Assembly: GCA_002917075.1 (NCBI GenBank) | Contig: NTMA01000153.1 | Coordinates: 1-51,120 of the forward strand | DNA length: 51,120 nucleotides | From: Hawksworthiomyces lignivorus | Lineage: Eukaryota; Ascomycota; Sordariomycetes; Ophiostomatales; Ophiostomataceae | Direction: 5' to 3' | In this document: positions 1-11,590 of the stretch, in pieces | How positions within the stretch are numbered: the first letter of the stretch is position 1 | Layout: every line of letters starts with the position of its first letter | Program-made: the position numbers and the translations under genes | Notes under the pieces: model-generated | What the model was told of the DNA's origin: nothing | The model's input: only the letters and a program-made list of their open reading frames with translations | Databases searched by the model: none

Positions 1-665
1 GTTTTTTTTCCTTTCTTTTTTTTCCTTTCCCCCCCCCCCCCCCTTTTTTTTTTTTACTATTCTAATACTTATTCTATTTTCTATTCTTTTTGAGAATAGC
101 ACAAGATTGGAGGCGCTGTCTTTCTTACTTTCTCGGGGATTTTTAGGCGTAGTGCAGTGCCTTTTTTGCTTGGATTCGCGTGAGCAGAGGCCACAAAGGG
201 TAATTTGCACACATCTACTAGATTACTTCGCAAAAGACAAGGGCAAGGCTGGGTTATATCTACTATATATCAACTCACGGCTTTCAAGAGACCTATCCTC
301 TAGGGATCTTGTCTTTGCATACTTTGTTTAGATTGGTGTTTTCCACCCTCTTCTGGTATAAGATTTCTCTCCAATCTTTATTATCTGTTGGCTTCCACAC
401 ATCGATGTTCCTCTTGCTGCTCAAGACAATCTTCAATAAACGTGCAACATTTTAAAAATACCAATGTCATCGGCATGTGAAGGCCAGTGAATATAAATGT
501 ACAAATGCTAAACCGGAACAAATCGCTGTGTGCCACCCAAACTATGCGATGCTATTGTTTCATCAATGGACATGAAAACCCGTTTTCCAATCCCCAGAAG
601 CCCCCCCCCCAAATTTGATCCCGTAGCCAGAACAAAAAGAGTCTCACCGAATGAAAAAAAAAGTC
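1..665. other. left-edge non-coding stretch
   Basis: The window opens with homopolymer tracts: 15 C at 29-43 followed by 12 T. The rest is AT-rich with no ORF of protein-like composition. A 74-codon reading frame at 107-331 has no recognisable domain. The part next to 665 is presumably the 3' untranslated region of the gene that ends at 666 on the minus strand. Confidence 0.6.
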
Positions 666-2621
666 TTACAATCTGTTCGAAGGCGCCTCGGCATTTGCCG
701 GCGCCCCCGTCACCATCAGCGCCGCCGCCGCCTGCATCCACGCGCCCTGCAGGTGCTGGCCGAGCGCGACCGTCGGCGTCTGCATGTCGACGTCGCCGTC
801 GTCGTATCCTCCAAAGATGCCTTCGCTGTCGCCGTCGTCGGGAATCGGCGTGCTCTTCCGTTTGCGGGCATTGTCCGGCTGCGACTGCGACTGCGGCTGC
901 GGCTGCTGCTGCTGCTGCGGCTGCGGCTCCGCTGTCTTGGCTGTCGTCTCAGCCGCCGCCTCGGCCGCCATCTCGGTTACCATCTCGGTCGCCGTCTCGA
1001 CCGCCGCGGCGGAGTCCTGCATCTCGACATCCTCCTGCATGACGGCCGAGGGCAGCGAGACGGCGACGTCGCCCGCCGGCGCCGCCAATGCTGCAGGCGG
1101 CTGCGGGGCTAGCGGCGTCTTCAGCTCCGCCTCTGCCCTCTCCGCCACCGCCTTTTCTGCCGCTTCCTGTTCTGCCGCCGCCTGTTCGGCTGCCGCCTGT
1201 TCGGCTGCCGCCTTTTCGGCTGCTGCCTTTTCTGCGGCTGCCGCAGCTGCCGCAGCTGCCGCGGCCTCGGCCTTCTGGGCCGCCTTGAGCGCGGCCATGG
1301 CACCGCTGAGCGTGGCCTCCTCCTCCTCGTCCTGGCCGAGCGTCCAGACCCAGCGGCGCTTCTTCTCGCGGCGCGCGGGCTGCTTGCGTTTGCGAATGCC
1401 GCCGCCCGGCGACACGGGCGAGCTGACGGCGCTGCTGGCCGCGCTGCTGGTGCCCAGCCCCGCCATGCGCCGCCGCATCTCCTCAAAGGGCCCCGGCGTG
1501 GCGCCGCCGTCGCGCGTCTCCTCGCCGCTGTAGGCCAGCGTGAGGTCCAGCACGGCCTCCGAGTCTAGTGCCGCCGCCGCCGCCGCGCTGCCCGGCGGCG
1601 ACCCCAGGCCGCCACCTGCCGACGACGACGGCGACGCGTACGGCGACGCCTCCTCGCACAGCAGGTCAATGTGCGACTTGGTGTACGTGTTGGTCGTGAT
1701 GGTCTGCGTCAGCGGGCTGTTGTACATGACGTGGCGCGACGCCTTCTCCAGCAGCCGCAGCGACTGTCGCCGCGGCGTCTCGGGCGACCGCGCCGTCCGC
1801 GGCGGCAGCGGCGAGTTGCGCAGGATGCTGTGCAGCGACCGCGAATGCTCGTACGGCGCCGGCTTGCCCGGCAGCATCATCGCCGGCGCCGTCGTGCGCC
1901 GCCGCGTCGTCGCCGTCGCCATCGTCGTCACCAGAGGCGGCAGCGGCGGTGACGACTGCACGTCTGTCGGGTATGGCGTGGCCTCGTTGTCGGTGCTGAC
2001 GGAAGAGGCGACGCTGCCTTCGCGGTAGTCTTGCGCGTTGGTGATCTCGCCCGCGTCCATGCCGGAGCCGATGCTGATGCCGCTGCCTCTGCTCGTAGCC
2101 ATCATTATGTTCAGGTCGCCGATGCTGGCAAAGGGGTTGTTTCTCTGGATGTCCGCTGGGGAAAAGCAGAACACCTGCGACTGCGCAGTTCCTGGATCAA
2201 TGGGTCCGGCCGACAGCGGCGGCGTCGCGGTCATGGTGCTAGGAAAGGTGATGTCCATGACTACCGCAGGAGACATGGGCCGAGCTGTTAATGGTGTCTC
2301 GGGAAACTGTGTCGTCACATAAGGCGTCTGTGTCCGGCGGTCCAGTGCGGGCTGGTCCGGCATCTGCAGACGGGGCAACTCCGGCAGACGCTTGGCTGCC
2401 ATCTTGATGGCTGTGAGAGGTTCGGCAGTGGTGGGGACCGGGGTCGAAGCCGACCGGTCGATGGCGCTAGAGTAGACATTGGAGAGCGTATTAAAGGACG
2501 TAGGCGACCGTGGGTTTACTACTGCAGCAAGCGTCCGCGAAGTCCGGATGCTGGGCCCTGTAGACAAGGCTTTGATCTGAAGAGACAGCCGTGGCCTCTT
2601 CGGAGGACTCTGGCCGGACAT
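666..2621 (-). CDS. conserved Pezizomycotina hypothetical protein, Ala/Gln-rich, nuclear-type
   Basis: Uninterrupted frame of 651 codons, starting at the ATG at 2621. The N-terminus has a basic patch, SPPKRPRLSLQIK (residues 6-18). The middle has conserved-looking blocks HSILRNSPLPP and SPLTQTITTNTYTKSHIDLL, followed by GATPGPFEEMRRRMAGL and a strongly basic RKRKQPARREKKRRWVW. The last third is low complexity: a long alanine run, repeated AAAEQ/AAAEK units that look like a charged coiled coil, and glutamine runs. From memory, this family is common in filamentous ascomycetes and is often labelled 'glucan 4-alpha-glucosidase' in databases. Nothing here resembles a glycosidase: there is no signal peptide and no catalytic domain. 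The basic clusters suggest a nuclear protein. Function is unknown. Confidence 0.8.
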   Translation of the reverse strand: MSGQSPPKRPRLSLQIKALSTGPSIRTSRTLAAVVNPRSPTSFNTLSNVYSSAIDRSASTPVPTTAEPLTAIKMAAKRLPELPRLQMPDQPALDRRTQTPYVTTQFPETPLTARPMSPAVVMDITFPSTMTATPPLSAGPIDPGTAQSQVFCFSPADIQRNNPFASIGDLNIMMATSRGSGISIGSGMDAGEITNAQDYREGSVASSVSTDNEATPYPTDVQSSPPLPPLVTTMATATTRRRTTAPAMMLPGKPAPYEHSRSLHSILRNSPLPPRTARSPETPRRQSLRLLEKASRHVMYNSPLTQTITTNTYTKSHIDLLCEEASPYASPSSSAGGGLGSPPGSAAAAAALDSEAVLDLTLAYSGEETRDGGATPGPFEEMRRRMAGLGTSSAASSAVSSPVSPGGGIRKRKQPARREKKRRWVWTLGQDEEEEATLSGAMAALKAAQKAEAAAAAAAAAAAEKAAAEKAAAEQAAAEQAAAEQEAAEKAVAERAEAELKTPLAPQPPAALAAPAGDVAVSLPSAVMQEDVEMQDSAAAVETATEMVTEMAAEAAAETTAKTAEPQPQQQQQPQPQSQSQPDNARKRKSTPIPDDGDSEGIFGGYDDGDVDMQTPTVALGQHLQGAWMQAAAALMVTGAPANAEAPSNRL

Positions 2622-5600
2622 GAGGAAAAAGCTGGCGGAGGAAATATTAAAGTGGTATTAGACGAGAAGAGCAGTGTTGAGAAGGCTCACAAAACCCTCG
2701 AGAGGGAGAGAAATACAAGAAGGAGGATATTTTATTCAGAGGAAGATGAGTTTAAAAAAAAAAAAAGAAAAGGATGGAAAAAGATCCAAATCTCGATGTG
2801 CTCCGCCACAACGAGTGCTGCGGTTGGCAGAGTTGTCCGGCGGCTCAGCTTGTAGGACCCCAACAACCCGCGGCCAGGAAAGCCAACCGTCTTGGTGCCA
2901 CTCGAGGCTGGATGAAAAGGAGAAATAGTAACAGACACTATGGATAAAATAGATGTTCAGCTTCGAACAACGAGAAAGGGAAGCGACAGGCGAGGAAAAA
3001 GAAAGAAAAAAAAGAGAAGAGAGGAAAAAAGAAAAATGAGACGAAGCGAGGAACAAGAGAAAAACAGAACAGAGAGAAGGGGACCACGCAACTTGGGGGC
3101 GGGCCAGAATATGTAGGTGAGAGAGGTGCAGCGGCTATATGGATGTGGCCACAAGAGAGAGCAGATGTGATAGCAGCATCAATATCAGGAACTGAGACAA
3201 GATGAGGGGGAGAGAAGGGCGACGATATGCAAGCGTGGGAAAACCGTCCTTACATAAAAAAGGATGGTCTCAGGCAGAAAACCCCGAGGGAAAGCAGGGC
3301 TGGTCAAACCCCAGCAGGAAGAGAGAGAATGGATGGAGGAGGTCTTGAATCCAAGGCCAGCAGATATCCACCCACCGAAGGAACAGACGAAGGATGGACG
3401 AAGGAGAAGAGCGAGCCAAGCGCCAGGTCGAGCCAAACGGGGGACTAGATGCGAAAACGCACGTCCACCAACAGCACACGACACACCATTTAGACGCGAT
3501 TTGAGCAGGGGGGCAAGATAGCAGAGAGGGAGAACAATAAGAGAAGAGTGGAGACAGTGTAGAAAACGAGCAGAGGAAAAGGTCGGAAGTGGAAAGAAGA
3601 GACGCGAAGGATTCCAGAGAGTTGGATCGGGGGAGACAAGATAGACAAAGTATTGGGTTGGCGGTGACATCTGAGAGCAGAAGAAGAAAGACAAGCAGGG
3701 GGGAAGGTAGGGGAGACGACAAGTGAAGAAAATTGGCTTGAGAAAAGAGGTGAAGAAGCCAAAGCAGACGCACAAGCGAAGGGCAAAGACGACTGAACCC
3801 GGCTCACGGCAAGTCTCCCATACGAGATATACGCAATACACATATGGTCGTAGAAGGCATCGAGCTGAGAAGAATCTCCAAAGTCATTGTAACCTACACA
3901 CGTCCTCTCGTCTTTGCTTTTTGCTTACTTAGCCTTTTTGGTGGTGAATCTTCATTTATTCTGAACATCCCGTCGTCTCTTCCACCAGTTAGCATAGAGT
4001 ATTTTCCTCAGGCCATATCTTAAATGACCCGTCGGTCGAAGCATTTCCTCTTTCCTGGTCACTCTGGGCGGCCGTTTTTCTCAAGAACACCTTTAGCCAT
4101 CCTTCCGGCACCACCCTCTTTTCCTTTTCTCCCCTGCCCGCTCCCAGTCTCCTGGTTGGCCACATGGGGTGACCTTGCGGTGAGTGCCCGAAGGAAAAAG
4201 GAAGAAAGAAATTGATTAGGAAAAGAGTGAGAGGTGATAGATACTATAGAAGCGAAGGGATTAATGGGTCAATGGATCAATGGATCAGTGGGCCTGCAAC
4301 TTTGCCCATCCCAACAAAGAACACAAAATGAAGAGAAGATGGAGGAGCGAGATCCACGGGGGAGAAAACCGCAAGCGCCCAACCCCTGTCGGCTCGTTGA
4401 TCTTGTCCCCATTCGGGCGCCACACGCGCTGTCGAACGGGAAGAGACTTGAGAAACATCCAAACGACGAGCAGCCAATGGGGACGGCAGATGCACAACCG
4501 GCCATTCACACGCCGGCGTCTAATATGCAACGCTGCTTTCTCATCCCATGCAGCAGCGTGTTTGCGCTGCACGATGTAAGCCAAACGGATTGCGCTGCCT
4601 TCCCCTCATCTGGCCCGTCTCGTCTTTCCATGCCTCTGCCTCTGCCCTCTGCCCTCGTTCTCGTTTGTTTCGTTTTGTTTTGTCGATTGGCACGTCTCTG
4701 CTGCCCTCGATCCTTTGCTCAAATCTCTCCGGCCTGCTGTCTTCTCGGTAAAGAGCCTCCCCTCCCCTCCCCCAGAAGAGAGAGAGAGAGAGAGAGATAT
4801 CTCACCGTTCGATGGCCACAGATGGCCCACCCTCTTTTCCAGCAGACGAGGCCGCAAAAAAGGCCGTCTCAACCCCTTTTTCTCCTGAACGAAGATCTCT
4901 TTCGGTTTTCTTCCTCTTTTTGCGAGTTTTATTGCCTTCTTCCCCGCCTTTGTCGTCCTTTCATCGTCCTTTGATTTCCCTCATCTTCCCTAAATCGAAA
5001 TTAGACGCCCGTCACATTGCCCAGAGACCAAAGGAGCTTAGGCACTAGCTGAAGGATTCAATATTCTCGTAGGGCAACAATCTTGTCACATTATCACATC
5101 CCTTAAACAGCCTAGTCTGCTGGCAGTCTAGTGTAGTCTGCTGGATTTCTGGGTGCAGAAGCCCAGGCCAGCTCGCGTGGTGTTGGCGCGCGAGAGGCGC
5201 CCGGAGGATGTGAGCAGGAATCCTGCTGATAAACGAGAGGCGGACCTGCTGGAAGCCAATCTCCCTCCCAATCTGCCCGCCTGGAAGGCCACTAAACAGC
5301 AGCGGGGTCACATCCGTGACAGGCCCCACTTCCTCGCCAAAGAAGGAGCTAGACCGTGCCAGGCCACTAAGGCCGCTCGCTAAGGCCACTACGGAGCTAG
5401 CGCACTCAGAGGGCAGGAGAGATCCTGCGATCTACTAAAAAAGGTGTCTAGTAATATTACATAGCAGCATCTTTGCTCGTGGCTCGTCGTACTCGTACCT
5501 ACGCACACGCTCTACGCCGAGCCGCTCAGCAGCCATTCCATGCCATGCCCTGTGCGGCCGCATACGATGTAGAGCCGCATCCAAGCCATCCCACCGCGTG

Positions 5601-5688
5601 GTACTGCATCCCAGGAGTGTCTGCGTCTGGCAGGGGCGTCTGCTGATTTGTGTTGATTGTTTTTTGTTGGTTTTTTTTTTTTGATTCG
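2622..5688. other. long divergent intergenic region with GA/CT tracts
   Basis: About 3.1 kb separates the divergent starts of the Ala/Gln-rich gene (-) and Pol iota (+). From about 2650 to 3850 the plus strand is strongly purine-rich, so a leader transcribed from the minus strand would be pyrimidine-rich. Other contents are a (GA)n microsatellite at about 4776-4797, short GGATCAAT-like repeats at 4263-4290, and two copies of TAGTCTGCTGG at 5113 and 5134. Reading frames here are rich in Ser, Phe, Leu or Arg and look like compositional artefacts. It probably holds promoters and long 5' leaders; I see no gene. Confidence 0.6.
4776..4797. repeat. (GA)n microsatellite
   Basis: An almost pure GA dinucleotide run inside the long divergent intergenic region, directly after a CCCTCCCC-rich stretch. 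Confidence 0.85.
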
Positions 5689-6856
5689 ATGGTGAGCCGG
5701 GCCGGGGCGGCTCTTCCGCCGCGGCGCCGCGACGACCGCGTGGTGCTGCACTTTGACTACGACTGCTTCTACGCGCAGGTGGTGCAGAACCGCGCGACGC
5801 CGCCCGGGTCTCTGGCAGGCAAGTGCGTCGGCGTCACGCAGAAGAGCATCCTGGCCACGTGCAACTACGAGGCGCGGCGCCGCGGCGTGCGCAAGCTGAT
5901 GCGCATCGCCGACGCCCGCCGCGTGTGCCCGGACCTGGTGCTGGTCGACGGCGAGGACCTGTCGCCGTTCCGGGATGTCTCGAAGCAGCTGTACCGCATG
6001 GTGCGGGCGATCGTGGCGGGCGAGGGCGGCAGCGGCGAAGGGGACGGCGCGGATGCTGCTGCTGCTGCCGGCGAGCAGCAGCAGCAGCGGTCAGAGCAGC
6101 GGTCAGAGCAGCGGTCAGAGCAGCGGTCGGCGCTACGGCCGGACGCGCCGGCCGTAGAGCGCCTCGGCTTGGACGAAGTGTTTGTGGATGCCACAGCACT
6201 TGTGGACGCAAACGAGGCCCGCATCATGGCGCTGCCGCCTGCGAAGCGCTCAGAAACTTTTTTCGACCTGTCTGGGCGTGTGGGTGGGGGCGAGGCAACC
6301 AGTCAGCCAGGCCGCCCCCGGCCGGGCTTCGTGTTTGACGCGCGGACGTTTGCAGGCCACGTCTTCGGCGACGACGGCGAGGATGACGACAACGATGAAA
6401 GCGGCCGCGGAGGCAGCCAGCAGAGCAGCATCGGCCGCGGCGGCCAGCTGGCGTCCCAGACGCAGAAGCTACCCTCCAGCGCCGACAGCGCCGGCAGCGC
6501 CGACGACAGCGCGCGGGCGCGGCGTGTGCGCTTCCGCCTGCTGCTGGGCTCGCACCTGGCGGCGTACCTGCGGCGGCGGCTGGAGCGCGACGCGGGCTAC
6601 ACGGCGTCGTCGGGCGTCGCCACCAGCAAGCTGCTGAGCAAGCTGGCCGGCAAGCGGCACAAGCCGGCCGACCAGACCACGGTGCTGAGCGCGGCCGCCG
6701 ACGACGCCGTCGTCTGGCGCTTCATGGACGCCCTGCCGCTGCGCAGCGTGCCCGGCTTCGGCGCCAAGACCACCAGCTTGCTGGCCGGCCACGTGCTGGA
6801 GCTGCGGCGGCGGAGGCAGATCGAAGAGCGCGAGCGCAGCCACGATGACGACGAAA

Positions 6857-6906
<50 letters not shown>

Positions 6907-7935
6907 CCCTCTGCCGTGACCGTCGTCGACGTCCGCGCGCTGCCAGGCATGTCCCCCCAGCGGCTGGACGCCATCCTCGGCACCGGCGGCGGCGTCGCTG
7001 CGCCTTCTACTACAACCGGCAGCGGCCTCGTCCCCTCGGGCGCCCGCGTCTGGGACCTGCTGCACGGCGTCGACGACCTGCCCGTGCGCGCCGCCGGCGA
7101 CGTGCCCACCCAGATCAGCATCGAGGACACGTACGCCGGCGCGCGCCAGGGCTCGCTGCGGCCCTGCGAGGCCGGCGCTCCCGGCGGTCCCCCGCCCGCC
7201 GCCGTCGTCGCCGAGCTGCGCAAGCTGGCCGCGTCGCTGCTGCGCCGCATGCACATCGACCTGACGGCGGTCGACCGCGGCGACAACGATGACGACCAGC
7301 CGCTAGATGAAGACGAGGCCCGCCGCCTCCGCCGCCGCTGGCTGGTGCGCCCCCGCACGCTGCGCCTGACCCTGCGCCCGCAGCTGCCCCACGCCGTCGA
7401 CAACCGCGCCACCGACGCCTACCACACCCGCATCAGCCGCAGCGTCCCCCTGCCCGGCTTCGTGCTCAGCCTCACCACGCCGTCCCCCCAGATCGTCGAC
7501 CGCCTCGTCGCCGGCTCCCTGATACCTATGTTTCGGAAGCTGGCGGCGTCGTTGCAGTTTGGCAAGCGGCAGACGGCGGCAGCGGCGGCCGCCGCGGGTC
7601 GCACGCCAGCCTGGACCGTCGGGCTGCTGAATGTGTGTGTGGCCAACATGGCGCCAGTGGCGGGGCGCGGGGACGACATTGCTGCTCTGTTTCGGCGGCA
7701 AGATGCCGGCAATGAGATGGACATTGATGCCGTTGATAGTGGCCCTCTGAGAGGCGACCGTGCTGACAGAGACGAGCAGGGTGCTTATGTAGACGATAGC
7801 TCTGAAGACGGTGGCGGCGGCTGGGACGCGGGAGACGACAGCGGCGCCGCCGTTGAAATCTGCCCCAAGTGCGGTCACTTTTTGCCTTCGTTTGCCCGGA
7901 CGGCACATGCACGATACCACTTGCTAGGAGACTGA
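5689..7935 (+). CDS. DNA polymerase iota-type Y-family translesion polymerase
   Basis: 748 codons, no intron, from the ATG at 5689 just after a T-rich leader (an upstream GTG in frame is not a plausible eukaryotic start). The product should insert nucleotides opposite damaged template bases in the nucleus. Palm motif I is HFDYDCFYAQ with the metal-binding Asp at residue 23. The iota-like block QKSILATCNYEARRRGVRKL and GEDLSPFR follow. The second catalytic motif is ERLGLDEVFVD (Asp162, Glu163), closer to Pol iota than to the SxDE form of eta and kappa. A thumb region with GVATSKLLSKLAGK comes next, then a little-finger domain rich in basic residues. Family-atypical insertions include SEQR tandem repeats (about 132-147) and a 16-residue Asp run. 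The last 25 residues form a CX2C...HX3H pattern, probably a small zinc finger. Y-family assignment is firm; iota rather than eta is likely. Confidence 0.92.
6085..6130 (+). repeat. 12-bp in-frame tandem repeat in the Pol iota gene
   Basis: Three full copies and one partial copy of CAGCGGTCAGAG, encoding repeated SEQR. They lie between the finger region and the second catalytic motif of the polymerase. Confidence 0.9.
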
Positions 7936-8455
7936 CGGACGAAATATAAAGAACCGAGCAGTCAATTAAATGAATTATCTATTTGGCAAGTAACCTTTGT
8001 TCTCTGGTACAGTAGCCAGAAATAAAAACTAAAATACCGATTTTTTTTTTTTTGCCGGGGCCTGCCTAATCAAAGCCCCTATCGTAACATCTCATCGGCC
8101 GTTCATCATGCAGCGTCCAGCCGCGTCTCGGAAGTAAACAAGCCATTCTCCATAACCCTCCACCATCAGCCACGCCAGCTAGTATCCAGTCCTTCCCTGG
8201 GCAAAAAGTGAACGTAAAGGATAACCTTTTGAAATCATCGCTCACACCAAAAGCACAGTGGTGAGATATCCCAAAACGTATAATGCCAGTCCCTGATTGT
8301 TTTTTTCCCATCGTTCGCGCCTCTCGTAACCCAAAAGTCCGCTCATGCTCTCATGATATCCAGAAGGGAAAAGAAGAGAAACAAAGAGATCTAGAGATCT
8401 CGAATTAAAATAAATGATAAAAGCACAAGAGTTCTTCTTACAATATTCGCACAAA
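7936..8455. other. convergent 3' region
   Basis: About 520 bp between the stop codons of Pol iota (+) and the bHLH gene (-). It is AT-rich with T runs at 8041-8052. It presumably carries both 3' untranslated regions; I see no gene. Confidence 0.6.
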
Positions 8456-10353
8456 TCACAGGTGGCGAAGCTGTTCTCGCAGCCTTGCATTGCCCTGGAG
8501 CAGATCATCCAGCCAGTCGGCCGCCATAGACAGCATGACGCTCTTGCTGAAGCCGCCGCCGTGCAGGCTTGGCACGATCTGGCACAAGTCGTCGAATCCG
8601 CCCTTGATCAGCGTCCGCCGCTTTTGCTCGCTCTTGATGTGATTTTCACGCTTCTGCTCTTCTGTGAGATTCTCGCGTGGCTGCTTGGGCTGGACGGAGG
8701 ACCGACGCCGCTTTCCTGTGGAGGGGCCGGAGCCAGAGCTTAATGCGGCCCCGTCGCCATTGACACCTGCGGATGCAGGCCGTGCCATCGTGTCTGGAGG
8801 AGAAGCGGAGGACTGGGATGGCGGGTGGACACTTGCTAAAGGCTTGGCTTTCCGCTTCCGCTGCTTGGCCCCGGCTCCCTTTCTGGTAGGTGCTCCAGCA
8901 GCATCAGCATCGTCTTCGTCCCCGCCGAGCTCGTCGTTCTCGCCATACTCTTCGTCATCCAGCAGATCTTGCTCGGTTCCGTCGTTTCTGATGCCCTTGC
9001 CCTTCCGGCGCTTCCGCGGCGGCGCCGTATCGAACTCTGCGCTGGCCTCAGCCTCGGCTATCATGGACGCTGTTCTCGTCTTGAGATTGAGCGGATTTGA
9101 GGCGCCATCGATGACGGGGCTAGAGGGGCGAGTTGTGCTGGCGCTCTGGCTCACTTCGAGGCACTCCATGGTTTTGAGGCGTTGCTGAACCAGCGCCTCG
9201 GTTGTTTCCTTTTCAGACATTGGCGTGAATTGTACTTGGTTGAAACTTTGATCAGAGCCCCAGCGCAACTCCGTCCGGTGATCTGGAACGGTCATAGAAG
9301 AGAGGGAAGCGCGCTGATCGGAGGATCCATCGGAAAGAAACATGATATCGGGAAACCTTGCGCCGTTCTGTTGGTCAGAGATGTGTGGCGGCGGCGGCGG
9401 TACTGTGGAGGCTGGCGACCGCCTTGTCTTCAGCTGCAGCCCTACATTCAGGCCTAACGAGGTAACCATTGTAGAGGATGATGCGGTGGAGACCGAGGAC
9501 GATCGTGGAGCCCCTGGTGCCAGTGCAAATCCCGCATCATGATGACCAAGCGATGGCCTGCTGCCATAGTGAAAACTATTGGCGCGCGATCCAAATGATC
9601 CGTTCTGTAGGACATGGGCAGCCTCGAGGACGTCGGCCGAAGGCTGCTGGTCAACCCCGGAAGCCACGCTAAGTCCTAGGGGGTGGTTGTGCCCCAGGGT
9701 TGCTGACAGAGCCGGAGAAGAATTAGATCGGGAGGCGGGAGGAGGCCCCTGGAGGGTAGACTGAGGGGGAGCTGCCGCTGGTGGCGGCGGCGGTGGTGGC
9801 GGCATAGAGAGTGAAGTTGGAAGTGGGGACATGTCCGTGAAGATGTCTTGGAGAAACTCATGGGTGTGGGAAACGTCTCGCAGCGGGTCTGGGTTGTGGC
9901 CGAAGAAGGTGGTTGAGCCCATAAACTGGGGCGGAAGGTCCATCCAGCCGTCGCTGTATAGGAGGCCGCCGCCCGGGGCGCCGTACACGGGGTGGTCTGA
10001 TGTCATGTCTTCGAAAAATGAGTTAAGCGCCTTCTGCTCGTTGTCGGAGAGAAGAGGAGCACCTAGCGGCGGATCCGGGGCGTGCTCTAATGAGAACTCC
10101 TCTACGGAGTCTGGGTGCGTTAGTGAGAAAGGCCAGAGCAAGAAGGATACGGAAAACAAGAGGCAGACAGATACAAAAGAAATGAAAACCAAGGGAGGGA
10201 AGACCAGCGGTGGGAGCAAAACCCAGGGAGACATCAGGAGCAAAACAAGCAGAGGAATGGAAGGCGAGACATACAGCCAAAGGGTAGAGATTGGTGGGGG
10301 TCTGGATGTCCCCCGGAAGCCATGGCTTGCGGCTGCTGTTGTACAGCGAGCAT
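8456..10353 (-). CDS. basic helix-loop-helix transcription factor
   Basis: Two exons, 10353-10275 and 10110-8456, give 577 residues. The 164-nt intron starts GTATGT and ends CACTAACGCACCCAG. Its removal joins SLPFG to SVEEFSLEHAPDPP and deletes an otherwise hydrophobic run that looks like a false membrane segment. The C-terminal 70 residues are a bHLH domain. The basic region NHIKSEQKRR carries the H-x3-E-x3-R spacing that contacts E-box DNA, and the loop GGGFSKS leads into helix 2, MLSMAADWLDDLLQ. Upstream are acidic and Ser/Pro-rich stretches (a polyproline run, DEEYGENDELGGDEDD) and the nuclear-type basic patch PPRKRRKGK. The layout fits a fungal family sometimes annotated 'HLH transcription factor (GlcD gamma)'. 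Targets are unknown. Confidence 0.85.
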
Positions 10354-11590
10354 TGGCGCAGGTTTGTGGGAGACGGAGCGGCTGCTGGGGCAGTGGTAAG
10401 GCAGAGAAGTGCAGCGCCTGCAAGAGGTAGTGTTCCCGCTTCGAAGGATATAGAAGCCAAAAGCATTTGCCCCCAGAAGCGTTGGGAGCGAGGGAGAAGA
10501 GAAGAGGGTGATCTTCAAGCTAGGGCGAGAGCGAGACACGCACGGGAAGAGGAAGTGCTCAAGGAGGAAAGGGAGAACGAGAAAATCCGTAGGGATGATG
10601 GGCAATGCTGAAGAATGCGATGTCTGCCGCGAAGAATCCTATAGGATCGAAAGGGTTCGGAGGTCTCCCCGGGACTGTAGAAGAACAATCGAAGTGTCTT
10701 GGATATTCCGGAATGCGAGTTCTCGGTAATCGGTGAAAATAGTTCTAGAGAAGAACGTCTGACGGATGCAGGAACGAGGTTATCGTTCAAAAACCATCTA
10801 TTTATTCTTCTGCAATGTCATGTAGGAGAAATGCCATGCCAAGCATTCACGACACGAGGCCATGGGGGGAGTGCGTAAATGTCAGAGATGGTTTTTGTTG
10901 GGCTCTGAGATTCCGGGAGCTGTGGCAGAGAGGGGTTTAGCTTGTCAGGTTGCAAAGAAAAAAGAGAGATGAGTGTGTGAGCGTGCGAGCGTGCGCAGCC
11001 TGAGATGCGTAGATGCACTCTCTCACTCTCTCTCTGTTTGTGTGTTGTTGAGTGAGTGCTTGTGTGATCTCTCTATCTCCCTCGCAGCGGGGCGAAGAAT
11101 TTTGCGCATGTGAAAGAGGAAAAGAAGGCAGGAAACGGCGGATTATTAGTTATAAGAAGGAAAGCGCGACCTGAGAGGAGAGAGGCGGTGGGTTTTAGGC
11201 TTAGGGCGTTAATAGACAGCGTATAGACGGGTTCCTATGAAACGCAGGCAGGGGCGGCCTGGAGGGCCTATGAAAAAGAAGCTAATGGAAACTCTGAACA
11301 GGAAAAAGAGGAAAGAACTCAGCGGCGGGCTGCAGACGCTGCAGAGTCCTCTAGTCCAGATGCTGCTTAGGGTGTGGGGTGCTGGAGAGAATGTGGAAAG
11401 TGCTGACGGCAGACAAGCAGCGGGTGGAGATCACTGCCAAAAGCGGGTCTCTAGCCAGTTAGCGGGCTAGGAAAATTGCCCGTAGCTAGTGTTCTTACAC
11501 ATCAAAGGACGACATATATACATCGTATACGCACAGCCAAAAGGAAAAAAAAAGAAGGGTGTAAGACGAGTGGCTACTTGTATGGGAGAG

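Noticed and set aside
107..331. 74-codon open frame at the left edge
   Set aside because: It has no recognisable motif, lies in AT-rich DNA next to homopolymers, and no splice structure extends it.
3185..3841. 218-codon minus-strand frame rich in Phe, Ser, Leu and Cys
   Set aside because: Its composition follows from the pyrimidine-rich strand; there are no ordered domains and overlapping frames look the same.
10111..10274. Hydrophobic N-terminal segment that would make the bHLH protein a membrane-bound factor
   Set aside because: The segment is flanked by a GTATGT donor and a CACTAAC...CAG acceptor. Splicing gives a sensible acidic N-terminus, so it is an intron.
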